Shown in pieces: positions 52,401-63,425 of a stretch of DNA of 64,000 bases. This DNA is from Microcebus murinus (Eukaryota > Chordata > Mammalia > Primates > Cheirogaleidae). How positions within the stretch are numbered: the stretch's first letter is position 1; each line of letters begins with the position of its first letter. A program made the translations under genes and the position numbers. The DNA is taken from positions 69,674,890 to 69,738,889 of the forward strand of contig NC_134119.1 of assembly GCF_040939455.1 (NCBI RefSeq), in the 5' to 3' direction. The notes under the pieces are model-generated. The model searched no databases. It was not told the origin of the DNA and was given only the letters and a program-made list of their open reading frames with translations.

Positions 52401-55400
52401 CAGGAGGAGGAGGGGGCTGTGGGACACGCAGTGAACGTGAGAACCGGGAGGAGGAGGTGGCTGTGCGACACGCAGTGAACGTGAGAACCGGGAGGAGGAG
52501 GTGGCTGTGCGACACGCAGTGAACGTGAGAACCGGGAGGAGGAGGTGGCTGTGTGACACGCAGTGAACGTGAGAACCGGGAGGAGGAGGTGGCTGTGTGA
52601 CACGCAGTGAACGTGAGAACCGGGAGGAGGAGGTGGCTGTGTGACACGCAGTGAACGTGAGAACCGGGAGGAGGAGGTGGCTGTGTGACACGCAGTGAAC
52701 GTGAGAACCGGGAGGAGGAGGTGGCTGTGTGACACGCAGTGAACGTGAGAACCGGGAGGAGGAGGTGGCTGTGTGACACGCAGTGAACGTGAGAACCGGG
52801 AGGAGGAGGTGGCTGTGTGACACACAGTGAACGTGAGAACCGGGAGGAGGAGGTGGCTGTGTGACACGCAGTGAACGTGAGAACCGGGAGGAGGAGGTGG
52901 CTGTGTGACACGCAGTGAACGTGAGAACCAGGAGGAGGAGGGGGCTGTGTGACACGCAGTGAACGTGAGAACCGGGAGGAGGAGGTGGCTGTGTGACACA
53001 CAGTGAACGTGAGAACCGGGAGGAGGAGGTGGGTGTGTGACACGCAGTGAATGTGAGAACCAGGAGGAGGAGGTGGCTGTGTGACACGCAGTGAACGTGA
53101 GAACCGGGAGGAGGAGGTGGGTGTGTGACACACAGTGAACGTGAGAACCAGGAGGAGGAGGTGGCTGTGTGACACGCAGTGAACGTGAGAACCGGGAGGA
53201 GGAGGGGGCTGTGTGACACGCAGTGAACGTGAGAACCGAGAGGAGGAGGTGGCTGTGTGACACGCAGTGAACGTGAGAACCAGGAGGAGGAGGTGGCTGT
53301 GTGACACGCAGTGAATGTGAGAACCGGGAGGAGGAGGTGGCTGTGTGACACGCAGTGAACGTGAGAACCGGGAGGAGGAGGTGGCTGTGCGACACGCAGT
53401 GAACGTGAGAACCGGGAGGAGGATGTGACTGTGCGACACGCAGTGAACTTGAGAACCGGGAGGAGGAGGTGGCTGTGTGACACGCAGTGAACGTGAGAAC
53501 AGGGAGGAGGTGGCTCTGCGACACGCAGTGAACGTGAGAACCGGGAGGAGGAGGTGGGTGTGTGACACACAGTGAACGTGAGAACCAGGAGGAGGAGGTG
53601 GGTGTGTGACACGCAGTGAACGTGAGAACCGGGAGGAGGAGGTGGGTGTGTGACACACAATGAACGTGAGAACCAGGAGGAGGAGGTGGGTGTGTGACAC
53701 GCAGTGAACGTGAGAACCGGGAGGAGGAGGTGGCTGTGTGACACGCAGTGAACGTGAGAACCGGGAGGAGGAGGTGGCTGTGCGACACGCAGTGAACGTG
53801 AGAACCAGGAGGAGGAGGGGGCTGTGGGACACGCAGTGAACGTGAGAACCGGGAGGAGGAGGTGGCTGTGCGACACGCAGTGAACGTGAGAACCGGGAGG
53901 AGGAGGTGGCTGTGCGACACGCAGTGAACGTGAGAACCGGGAGGAGGAGGTGGCTGTGTGACACGCAGTGAACGTGAGAACCGGGAGGAGGAGGTGGCTG
54001 TGTGACACGCAGTGAACGTGAGAACCGGGAGGAGGAGGTGGCTGTGTGACACGCAGTGAACGTGAGAACCGGGAGGAGGAGGTGGCTGTGTGACACGCAG
54101 TGAACGTGAGAACCGGGAGGAGGAGGTGGCTGTGTGACACGCAGTGAACGTGAGAACCGGGAGGAGGAGGTGGCTGTGTGACACGCAGTGAACGTGAGAA
54201 CCGGGAGGAGGAGGTGGCTGTGTGACACACAGTGAACGTGAGAACCGGGAGGAGGAGGTGGCTGTGTGACACGCAGTGAACGTGAGAACCGGGAGGAGGA
54301 GGTGGCTGTGTGACACACAGTGAACGTGAGAACCGGGAGGAGGAGGTGGCTGTGTGACACGCAGTGAACGTGAGAACCAGGAGGAGGTGGTGGCTGTGTG
54401 ACACGCAGTGAACGTGAGAACCGGGAGGAGGAGGTGGCTGTGTGACACACAGTGAACGTGAGAACCGGGAGGAGGAGGTGGGTGTGTGACACGCAGTGAA
54501 CGTGAGAACCGGGAGGAGGAGGTGGCTGTGTGACACACAGTGAACGTGAGAACCAGGAGGAGGAGGTGGCTGTGTGACACGCAGTGAACGTGAGAACCGG
54601 GAGCAGGAGGGGGCTGTGTGACACGCAGTGAACGTGAGAACCGGGAGGAGGAGGTGGCTGTGTGACACGCAGTGAACGTGAGAACCGGGAGGAGGAAGTG
54701 GCTGTGTGACACGCAGTGAACGTGAGAACCAGGAGGAGGAGGTGGCTGTGTGACACGCAGTGAATGTGAGAACCGGGAGGAGGAGGTGGCTGTGTGACAC
54801 GCAGTGAACGTGAGAACCGGGAGGAGGAGGTGGCTGTGCGACACGCAGTGAACGTGAGAACCGGGAGGAGGAGGTGACTGTGCGACACGCAGTGAACTTG
54901 AGAACCGGGAGGAGGAAGTGGCTGTGTGACACGCAGTGAACGTGAGAACCGGGAGGAGGTGGCTCTGCGACACGCAGTGAACGTGAGAACCGGGAGGAGG
55001 AGGTGGGTGTGTGACACACAGTGAACGTGAGAACCAGGAGGAGGAGGTGGGTGTGTGACACGCAGTGAATGTGAGAACCGGGAGGAGGAGGTGGCTGTGT
55101 GACACACAGTGAACGTGAGAACCAGGAGGAGGAGGTGGGTGTGTGACACGCAGTGAACGTGAGAACCGGGAGGAGGAGGTGGGTGTGTGACACACAGTGA
55201 ACGTGAGAACCAGGAGGAGGAGGTGGGTGTGTGACACGCAGTGAACGTGAGAACCGGGAGGAGGAGGTGGCTGTGTGACACGCAGTGAACGTGAGAACCG
55301 GGAGGAGGAGGGGGCTGTGTGACACGCAGTGAACGTGAGAACCGGGAGGAGGAGGTGGCTGTGTGACACGCAGTGAACGTGAGAACCAGGAGGAGGAGGT

Positions 55401-57549
55401 GGGTGTGTGACACGCAGTGAACGTGAGAACCGGGAGGAGGAGGTGGCTGTGTGACACGCAGTGAACGTGAGAACCGGGAGGAGGAGGTGGCTGTGTGACA
55501 CGCAGTGAACGTGAGAACCAGGAGGAGGAGGTGGGTGTGTGACACGCAGTGAACGTGAGAACCGGGAGGAGGAGGTGGGTGTGTGACACGCAGTGAACGT
55601 GAGAACCGGGAGGAGGAGGTGGCTGTGTGACACGCAGTGAACATGAGAACCGGGAGGAGGAGGTGGCTGTGTGACACGCAGTGAACGTGATAACCGGGAG
55701 GAGGTGGTGGCTGTGTGACACGCAGTGAACGTGAGAACCGGGAGGAGGTGGTGGCTGTGTGACACGCAGTGAACGTGATAACCGGGAGGAGGTGGTGGCT
55801 GTGTGACACGCAGAGAGCGTGAGAACCGGGAGGAGGAGGTGGCTGTGTGACACGCAGTGAACGTGAGAACCGGGAGGAGGAGGTGGGTGTGTGACACACA
55901 GTGAACGTGAGAACCGGGAGGAGGAGGTGGCTGTGTGACACGCAGTGAACGTGAGAACCGGGAGGAGGAGGTGGGTGTGTGACACGCAGTGAACGTGAGA
56001 ACCGGGAGGAGGAGGTGGCTGTGTGACACGCAGTGAACGTGATAACCAGGAGGAGGAGGTGGCTGTGTGACACGCAGTGAACGTGAGAACCGGGAGGAGG
56101 TGGTGGGTGTGTGACACGCAGAGAGCGTGAGAACCGGGAGGAGGAGGTGGCTGTGTGACACGCAGTGAACGTGAGAACCGGGAGGAGGAGGTGGGTGTGT
56201 GACACGCAGTGAACGTGAGAACCGGGAGGAGGAGGTGGGTGTGCGACACACAGTGAACGTGAGAACCGGGAGGAGGAGGTGGCTGTGTGACACGCAGTGA
56301 ACGTGAGAACTGGGAGGAGGAGGTGGCTGTGCGACACGCAGTGAATGTGAGAACCGGGAGGAGGAGGTGGCTGTGCGACACGCAGTGAACGTGTGAACCA
56401 GGAGGAGGAGGTGGCTGTGTGACACGCAGTGAACGTGAGAACCGGGAGGAGGAGGTGGCTGTGTGACACGCAGTGAACGTGAGAACCGGGAGGAGGAGGT
56501 GGCTGTGTGACACGCAGTGAACGTGAGAACCGGGAGGAGGAGGTGGCTGTGTGACACGCAGTGAACGTGAGAACCGGGAGGAGGAGGTGGCTGTGTGACA
56601 CGCAGTGAACGTGAGAACCGGGAGGAGGAGGTGGCTGTGTGACACGCAGTGAACGTGAGAACCGGGAGGAGGAGGTGGCTGTGTGACACGCAGTGAACGT
56701 GAGAACCGGGAGGAGGAGGGGGCTGTGTGACACGCAGTGAACGTGAGAACCGGGAGGAGGAGGTGGCTGTGTGACACGCAGTGAACATGAGAACCGGGAG
56801 GAGGAGGTGGCTGTGTGACACGCAGTGAACGTGAGAACCGGGAGGAGGAGGTGGGTGTGTGACACGCAGTGAACGTGAGAACCAGGAGGAGGAGGTGGCT
56901 GTGTGACACGCAGTGAACGTGAGAACCGGGAGGAGGGGGGGGCTGTGGGACACGCAGTGGACGTGAGAACCGGGAGGAGGAGGTGGCTGTGTGACACGCA
57001 GTGAACGTGAGAACCGGGAGGAGGAGGTGGCTCTGTGACACGCAGTGAACGTGAGAACCGGGAGGAGGAGGTGGCTGTGTGACACGCAGTGAACGTGAGA
57101 ACCGGGAGGAGGAGGTGTCTGTGGGACACGCAGTGAACGTGAGAACCAGGAGGAGGAGGTGGCTGTGTGACACGCAGTGAACGTGAGAACCAGGAGGAGG
57201 AGGTGGCTGTGTGACACGCAGTGAACGTGAGAACCAGGAGGAGCAGGGGGCTGTGTGACACACAGTGAACATGAGAACCGGGAGGAGGAGGTGGCTGTGT
57301 GACACGCAGTGAACGTGAGAACCGGTAGGAGGAGGTGGCTGTGTGACACGCAGTGAACGTGAGAACCGGGAGGAGGAGGTGGCTGTGTGACACGCAGTGA
57401 ACGTGAGATCCGGGAGGAGGAGGTGGCTGTGTGACACGCAGTGAACGTGAGAACCGGGAGGAGGAGGTGGCTGTGTGTCACGCAGTGAACATGAGAACCG
57501 GGAGGAGGAGGAGGTGGGTGTGTGACACACAGTGAACGTGAGAACCGGG
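22426..57549. repeat. Giant 44-bp minisatellite, about 798 units (35.1 kb), intronic
   Basis: The unit is gtgagaaccgggaggaggag followed by gtggctgtgtgacacgcagt and gaac, 44 bp on the + (sense) strand. The array is uninterrupted; I found no unrelated insert. Short 41-bp units lacking one GAG triplet and reading gtggctctgcg or gtggctctggg recur (for example near 24896, 39407, 42173, 45071, 51005, 54955). Units vary mainly at cacGcag/cacAcag, aaCgtg/aaTgtg, acCGgg/acCAgg, tgtGTgac/tgtGCgac/tgtGGgac and gGtggct/gGgggct. Larger internal duplications exist (2.9 kb, 4.2 kb, 1.49 kb). The array fills 86% of the last NLRP5 intron. It gives almost stop-free frames on the minus strand; these are not called as genes. 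A long-read assembly artefact in copy number cannot be excluded from one sequence. Confidence 0.97.
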
Positions 57550-57952
57550 TGGCAAGGCAGGCAGGGCTGCCGTCGCGTGTGTCAGGCCAAGCAGGGCCCC
57601 CGGCGTGGTGGGATCTGCCGGTGCGGTGACGCAGCAGGGCAGAGCACGTGGCCAGTTGCTGGGGGTCGACGGTGGCTCCCTGGTGGAGGGTGACCTGCTG
57701 GAGTTGAGGCAGGTGGGCCTGCGAGGACGCCGTCCCCATAACCCAGGGCAGGGGCGGTCTGCCCGAGCTGGGGCCCGTGGCGGCAGCTGTGGCAGGGGCG
57801 GGTGGCGGGCGGGACTGTCGGGTGGGTGCGGCGGTCCCCGCGGAGGGCGTCAGCACACGGCACACGGGTGCCCGGTGTAGCAGGAGGAGGACGGAGGTGC
57901 CGTCGCCGAAGTAGAACACGCGGGAGAGGCAGACGTTAGGCTTTATATGGCT
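57550..57952. other. CpG-rich right flank of the 44-bp array
   Basis: This GC- and CpG-rich unique segment abuts the array's right end. A minus-strand open frame starting at 57919 (first residues MFYFGDGTSVLLLLHRAPVC) runs into the array, but it has no recognised domain and no splice or homology support. It could be part of a decayed gene, a CpG island or a spurious frame. It is not part of the retrocopy that follows, because the target-site duplication begins at 57953. Confidence 0.4.
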
Positions 57953-58379
57953 CCAAAGTGAGTTTTGTTTTTTGTTTTTTTTTTTTTTGAAACTTCAAAG
58001 CAAGTTTTATTTTGGAAGAGTTTCTCATTTTGTTAAAGCTGCAAGCAAGATCTTTTACAATTACAGTTCTAGAGATCTAGCAGTTTCCGAGATCCCAGTG
58101 TTCAAAAGTAAATTTCAAAATTAATAACAAAGCCAAGCCCACACGAAAAGGAAACAGCTCTTGGATTGGTTTGGAATGTACAGCGATTGAGTTCAGCTGT
58201 TCTCAGAAACAGGCCCACCTCTTCCTTGGAGAACAGGGAAGGTGGAGTCAATGCCCACAGAAGGAAATGTCTTTAAATAAGTTAGTCATTTGGACAAGAT
58301 CATTCACTCCTTAGAAAACACAGCAAGGTAGCAAGACCTAGCTGGCGGGGTGTGTGGGACAGCACCAAAGTGAGTTTTG
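57953..58379 (-). pseudogene. Processed retrocopy of an mRNA 3' UTR, with target-site duplications
   Basis: Three hallmarks of L1-mediated retroposition are present. A perfect 15-bp direct repeat, ccaaagtgagttttg, lies at 57953-57967 and 58365-58379. A poly(T) tract at 57968-57988 is the antisense poly(A) tail. An AATAAA poly(A) signal on the minus strand (seen as TTTATT at 58006-58011) lies about 17 bases from the tail. On the minus strand the target starts cttttcaaaac, close to the L1 endonuclease preference. The copied part, about 380 bases, has no long frame and is probably only a 3' UTR, so it is a 5'-truncated retrocopy. I do not recognise the parent mRNA. Confidence 0.8.
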
Positions 58380-58436
58380 AAAAGTTGAGATGTCTATTCT
58401 TCTAAGAAGAGGTTTTTATTTTTGTGTTTTTATTTA

Positions 58437-58761
58437 TTTTGAGACAGAGTCTCACTCTGTTGCCCAGGCTGGAGTGCTGTGGTGTCATGGCCAGCCTCGC
58501 TCACAGCAACCTCACACTCCTGGGCTCAAGCGATCCTCCTGCCTCAGCCTCCCGCGTAGCTGGGACTACAGGCATGCGCCACCATGCCCGGCTAATCTTT
58601 TTCTATATATTTTAAGCTGTCCAATTAAGTTCTTTCTATTTTTAGTAGAGACGGGGTCTTGCTCTTGCTCAAGCTGGTCTCGAAGTCCTGACCTTGAGCG
58701 ATCCCCCGCCTCGGCCTCCCAGAGTGCTAGGATGAGAGGCGTGCGCCACCGCGCCTGGGCA
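58437..58761 (-). mobile_element. Alu SINE, strepsirrhine-type subfamily
   Basis: An antisense Alu, gagacagagtctcactctgt to cgccaccgcgcctgggc, with the lineage-type block ctatatattttaagctgtcc followed by aattaagttctttc. It is less diverged than the 7536 Alu. It lies next to the retrocopy, 57 bp to its right. Confidence 0.85.
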
Positions 58762-59543
58762 AGGAAGAGGACTGTAAGTGGCTAAGATATAACTCCTGGT
58801 GTGCACAGCCCTGCTCGGGCCCAAGCTAGAGATACGAGTTTTGGCGCCGTCAGCATACGCGGACAGGCTTCTAAAGCCGTCGGTGGCGATGCCTGGAAGC
58901 AGGGATTATTGGCGAGGCTGACTGCGGCCCCGGAAGCTCAGAGTTGAGGGCCACGTGAGGCAGCGGTCAGCGCTGGACCCGCACTGGCCGGCCGGGCCGT
59001 GTGCACTTCGTGCTCTGCTGCGGGCACAGCTCCCAGGCCGGCCGCGAGAACGACAGGCCGCCGCGCTACCCGCGACAGTGCCCGTCTGGTCCTGGGGAGG
59101 CGAGGGCAGGGGCCCGCGGCAGGGCGGGCAGCAGCCGGGTCGAGGCCCAGGCCGGCGGGGCGGGGGTGGCGCGGGGTGAGGGGCTGACGGTGGTGCCTCG
59201 GCTCGGTGCCCGCGGTCCTGGCGGGCGGTGAGGAGCAGGAGTCGGGCTGCGCGGCGTGGAAACGTGGGTGTGAGCTATCCGAGAAAGTTCTGCAGGGGGG
59301 AGGAGGGCCTGCGCGGGGCTGCAGGGCGGCGGAGGCGCAAGCCAGGGGGCTGCTGTCGAGGCGGCGCCAGCACTGGCGGGCTGAGGGCGCGGCCGACGAG
59401 AGGCCGCCGCCCCGTTGAGCAGCGCGGGCCGGTGCAGTTCGCAGGAAGGGGACCAGGACTGTCCTTTAAGAATAGGGTTTCCTTCCTAGGAAACAATGGT
59501 TCCTCCACTGGTTTCCATGTTAAAGGGCAAAGTATTTGTCATT
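58762..59543. other. CpG-rich segment, possible CpG island
   Basis: About 58930-59460 is GC-rich with dense CpG and open frames on both strands, but no recognised protein and no splice structure. It could be an unannotated promoter or CpG island. A short tail (59460-59543) is ordinary sequence. Confidence 0.4.
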
Positions 59544-59990
59544 TACCCTGTTTCCCCGAAAATAAGACCTACCCAGGAACTAAGCCCCAGCAGGATGTCT
59601 GAGCATGCGCGATAGAAGCCCCAGCCCGAAAATGAGCCCTGGTGACGGGCGTGGCCACGCGGCGCGTCTGCACAGCGCATGCGTGTCGGCGCGGGGCGGG
59701 AAGACGCCGAGCAGCCCTTCTCATCCGCCCGTGACAGCTCTGTGGCTCCACGGGAGAGATGGGGCCGGTGGGTCTAAAGGAAACAGAGTCGCAAGACATT
59801 GAAGATGGGATTCGGGGTTTGGAGAGTGAGGATGATGCTCCAGAAGAAGACGACTTCACTATATTTGAATCCATGTAGACTGTTGTACCGTACTTAAAAA
59901 AACAACACATCCCCTGAAAATAAACCCTAGTGTGTCTTCTTGAGGAAAAATAAATACAAGGCCCTGTTTCATTTTCGGGGAAACACGGTA
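59544..59990. mobile_element. Short TA-flanked DNA transposon (Tc1/mariner or pogo type)
   Basis: The left end taccctgtttccccgaaaat and the right end, read on the minus strand as taccgtgtttccccgaaaat, form a terminal inverted repeat with one mismatch over 20 bases, each starting with the TA target duplication. Related sub-terminal repeats occur at about 59627 and 59917. The 447-bp element carries only a short frame (59759-59878), so it is probably a non-autonomous deletion derivative. The TIR preservation suggests it is not very ancient. Confidence 0.7.
59759..59878 (+). CDS. Short acidic reading frame inside the DNA transposon (transposase C-terminal remnant?)
   Basis: A 39-residue ATG-to-TAG frame ends about 110 bp before the right terminal inverted repeat. 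The product is acidic at its C-terminus (ESEDDAPEEDDFTIFESM) with D/E-rich spacing, as in the tails of several transposases. The position, just before the 3' TIR, is where an autonomous element's transposase would end. No catalytic DDE/D residues are present. It may equally be a chance frame. It is reported only as a candidate and is certainly not functional as a transposase. Confidence 0.3.
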   Translation: MGPVGLKETESQDIEDGIRGLESEDDAPEEDDFTIFESM

Positions 59991-61612
<1,622 letters not shown>

Positions 61613-61880
61613 AGACACGAAACCCTCCCCCCCCCTTCTGATGGAGGAACCGTAAAAGCTGCCTTCTCGGGCAAGCTCTGGGAGTTCCTTCTCCGAGACG
61701 GAAATGAGTCCTGATTCTCTCAGAGCCCCAGCGGCAGTGATGACACTGTGTCCAGCGTAGCTTGGTCGCCGAATTCATGGCTGGCGTGACCCTCAAGACA
61801 CAGACCTCAGTCTCTGTGACATGTCCGTCCTGCCTCGGAGCATGGAGAATCAGACCAAATAAACACTGAGCGCATCTGGA
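61613..61880 (+). other. NLRP5: NLRP5 3' UTR with poly(A) signal
   Basis: Sequence after the stop codon runs to a canonical AATAAA at 61858-61863 (context agaccAATAAAcactg). Cleavage is expected about 10-25 bases downstream, giving a short 3' UTR of roughly 270 bases. It contains a C-rich tract just after 61626. The exact cleavage site is inferred, not seen. Confidence 0.75.
61858..61863 (+). terminator. NLRP5: Poly(A) signal AATAAA
   Basis: Canonical hexamer 245 bases after the stop codon. Confidence 0.8.
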
Positions 61881-63014
61881 AAAGGGTCAAGTGGTCTTCC
61901 TGACTAGTGGGGTGCAACTGACGATCAAGGAGGTTGGGAGGGCCCCAGGTTTGGAGAGCACTCCTGCTGGTGTCAAAGCACACACCTAAAGTATCAAAGG
62001 GATGGTGTGACTGTCACTCAATGTCTCAACTACAAGCACGGAGCTGAATTCATTGTTTAGTGTAATAAAGGGCTGGTTGTTTGGGGAAAATCCCAGGACA
62101 GTGCAGGAAAACCACCCCAAACCGAGAGGGAGTGGAGAGACCAAGGAATGACCCGGCAAGTCCAGCTGGACGAGTTAGATGAGGTTGTCTAGAGGTCACC
62201 TACAAGGGCATGTACTCCTGGGGGTCACAGGAATTGCTTCCGCAGGCGCTTGCTTTGTGCGGGATCCGCCTCTGCCCACCCGGTGGCGCTGCCCTGACTC
62301 CCTTCCCAGTGAACGGCTCAGGGCTTTGCGTTGTGTCCTTGCTTGCTCACAGGGAAACAAATCGCACGCACCTGCGAGCACTGCCGTCCTGCACCTCCCC
62401 CCACGCAGCCAAGCCACGGCAAGACGTCGGCTTTCCCCTAGGTGGGGGTTTCAGTGTTCCAGCGCAGCAAAGGGCGGCCACGGCAGTTTTAAAGCAGTCA
62501 GATCTGGTCTGAGCCGGCCACTGCAAGACAAACTCCTGGGCAACCCCCCCCCCCAGCTGTCTTGGCACCTGCCTCGTCTACTCTGTGACAACGCTGCTGG
62601 GCGCTCCGGCCGGCACAGCGTCTCCCCTCGCTGGCCCACCAGTCTGAGCAGAACACACTTCTGGTCTTCGCAGGCAGGGATGTGGGGGAGTGGGCGGGTC
62701 AGGGACTGAACCTGCAGTTACTCGGGTGAGGCTGAGCGGCACTCGCAGCGTCTTCATCGCGGTGAATCCCTCCCCGACTGGCTGAGCTTCAGGAGCAAGG
62801 GGCGGCCGTGGGTGCCCTGAGAGCACGCTCACCGAGCAAGCGGTCTGGGCCCGCTGGATGCACTCACGTCCGTCTGGGCGGCCACCTGTTACCACGGCTG
62901 CAGGGCAACCCGTCTGTTCCTAGAAGAGTGAAAAGTTGTGTTCTTGCCAACATGGCCTTTTTATGATTCCGTGTACTTATTCCCCTACTCCGTGATGACG
63001 TGTCATGATAGCTA
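61881..63014. other. Downstream intergenic DNA, no recognised feature
   Basis: There is a run of C at about 62546-62558. Several open frames are present but none is supported as a gene. Nothing else is identifiable. Confidence 0.4.
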
Positions 63015-63180
63015 ACGCACATAGTCCTTGTGTGCCAGGCTGAGCGCCACCTGCAATTAGCCCACTTCGTCTTCACAACACCCTAAAAAGAGGTACCATC
63101 TTCTTGTACCTTATTGAGGTACAAGAAGCTTAAAATGCACAGCCAAGAAGCAGCAGAGCTGACATTCAAACCCAGGAAAT
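63015..63180 (+). repeat. MIR SINE
   Basis: The phrases 'cttgtgtgccaggctgagcg', 'cacttcgtcttcacaacacc', 'aaaaagaggtaccatcttct' and 'cagcagagctgacattcaaa' then 'cccagg' match the MIR consensus order, though diverged. Confidence 0.65.
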
Positions 63181-63194
63181 CCACTACTGGGGCC

Positions 63195-63425
63195 TGTTCT
63201 CCTTTTTTTTAGCTCTTTATTTGTATATGGATATGTACATTGTACATATGTAGAGTGCGTGTGAGATTTTGACACAAGCATACAATGTGTAATGACATAG
63301 CCGTGACCACAAGCATTTATCTGTTTGTGTTGGGAACATTCCAACTCCTCTTTCAGTCACTTTGAAACATACAATGAATTTTTACCGGTCGCCATATTGT
63401 GCCACGAAACACTAGATCTTGGCTG
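63195..63425. mobile_element. L1M LINE 3' UTR remnant
   Basis: The sequence 'ttttgacacaagcatacaat', 'gtgtaatgacatagccgtga', 'agcatttatctgtttgtgtt', 'gggaacattccaactcctct' and 'cgaaacactagatctt' is a familiar L1M 3'-UTR order. Orientation not decided. Confidence 0.55.

Noticed and set aside
22426..57549. CRISPR-like array of direct repeats
   Set aside because: The whole 44-bp unit is repeated with no unique spacers, no cas genes are nearby, and the context is a primate intron.
22128..57919. Minus-strand open frames of up to about 11,900 codons
   Set aside because: They are the period-44 repeat read in three equivalent frames. There is no start context, domain or splice evidence, and the peptide repeats exactly with the DNA.
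57582..57919. Minus frame starting MFYFGDGTSVL as a gene fragment
   Set aside because: No family recognised, and the frame is open mainly because of high GC and then continues into the repeat. Kept only as a comment on the CpG-rich flank.
58390..58785. Frames beginning near 58390-58424 with [11 protein letters not shown]
   Set aside because: This is the standard translated antisense Alu.
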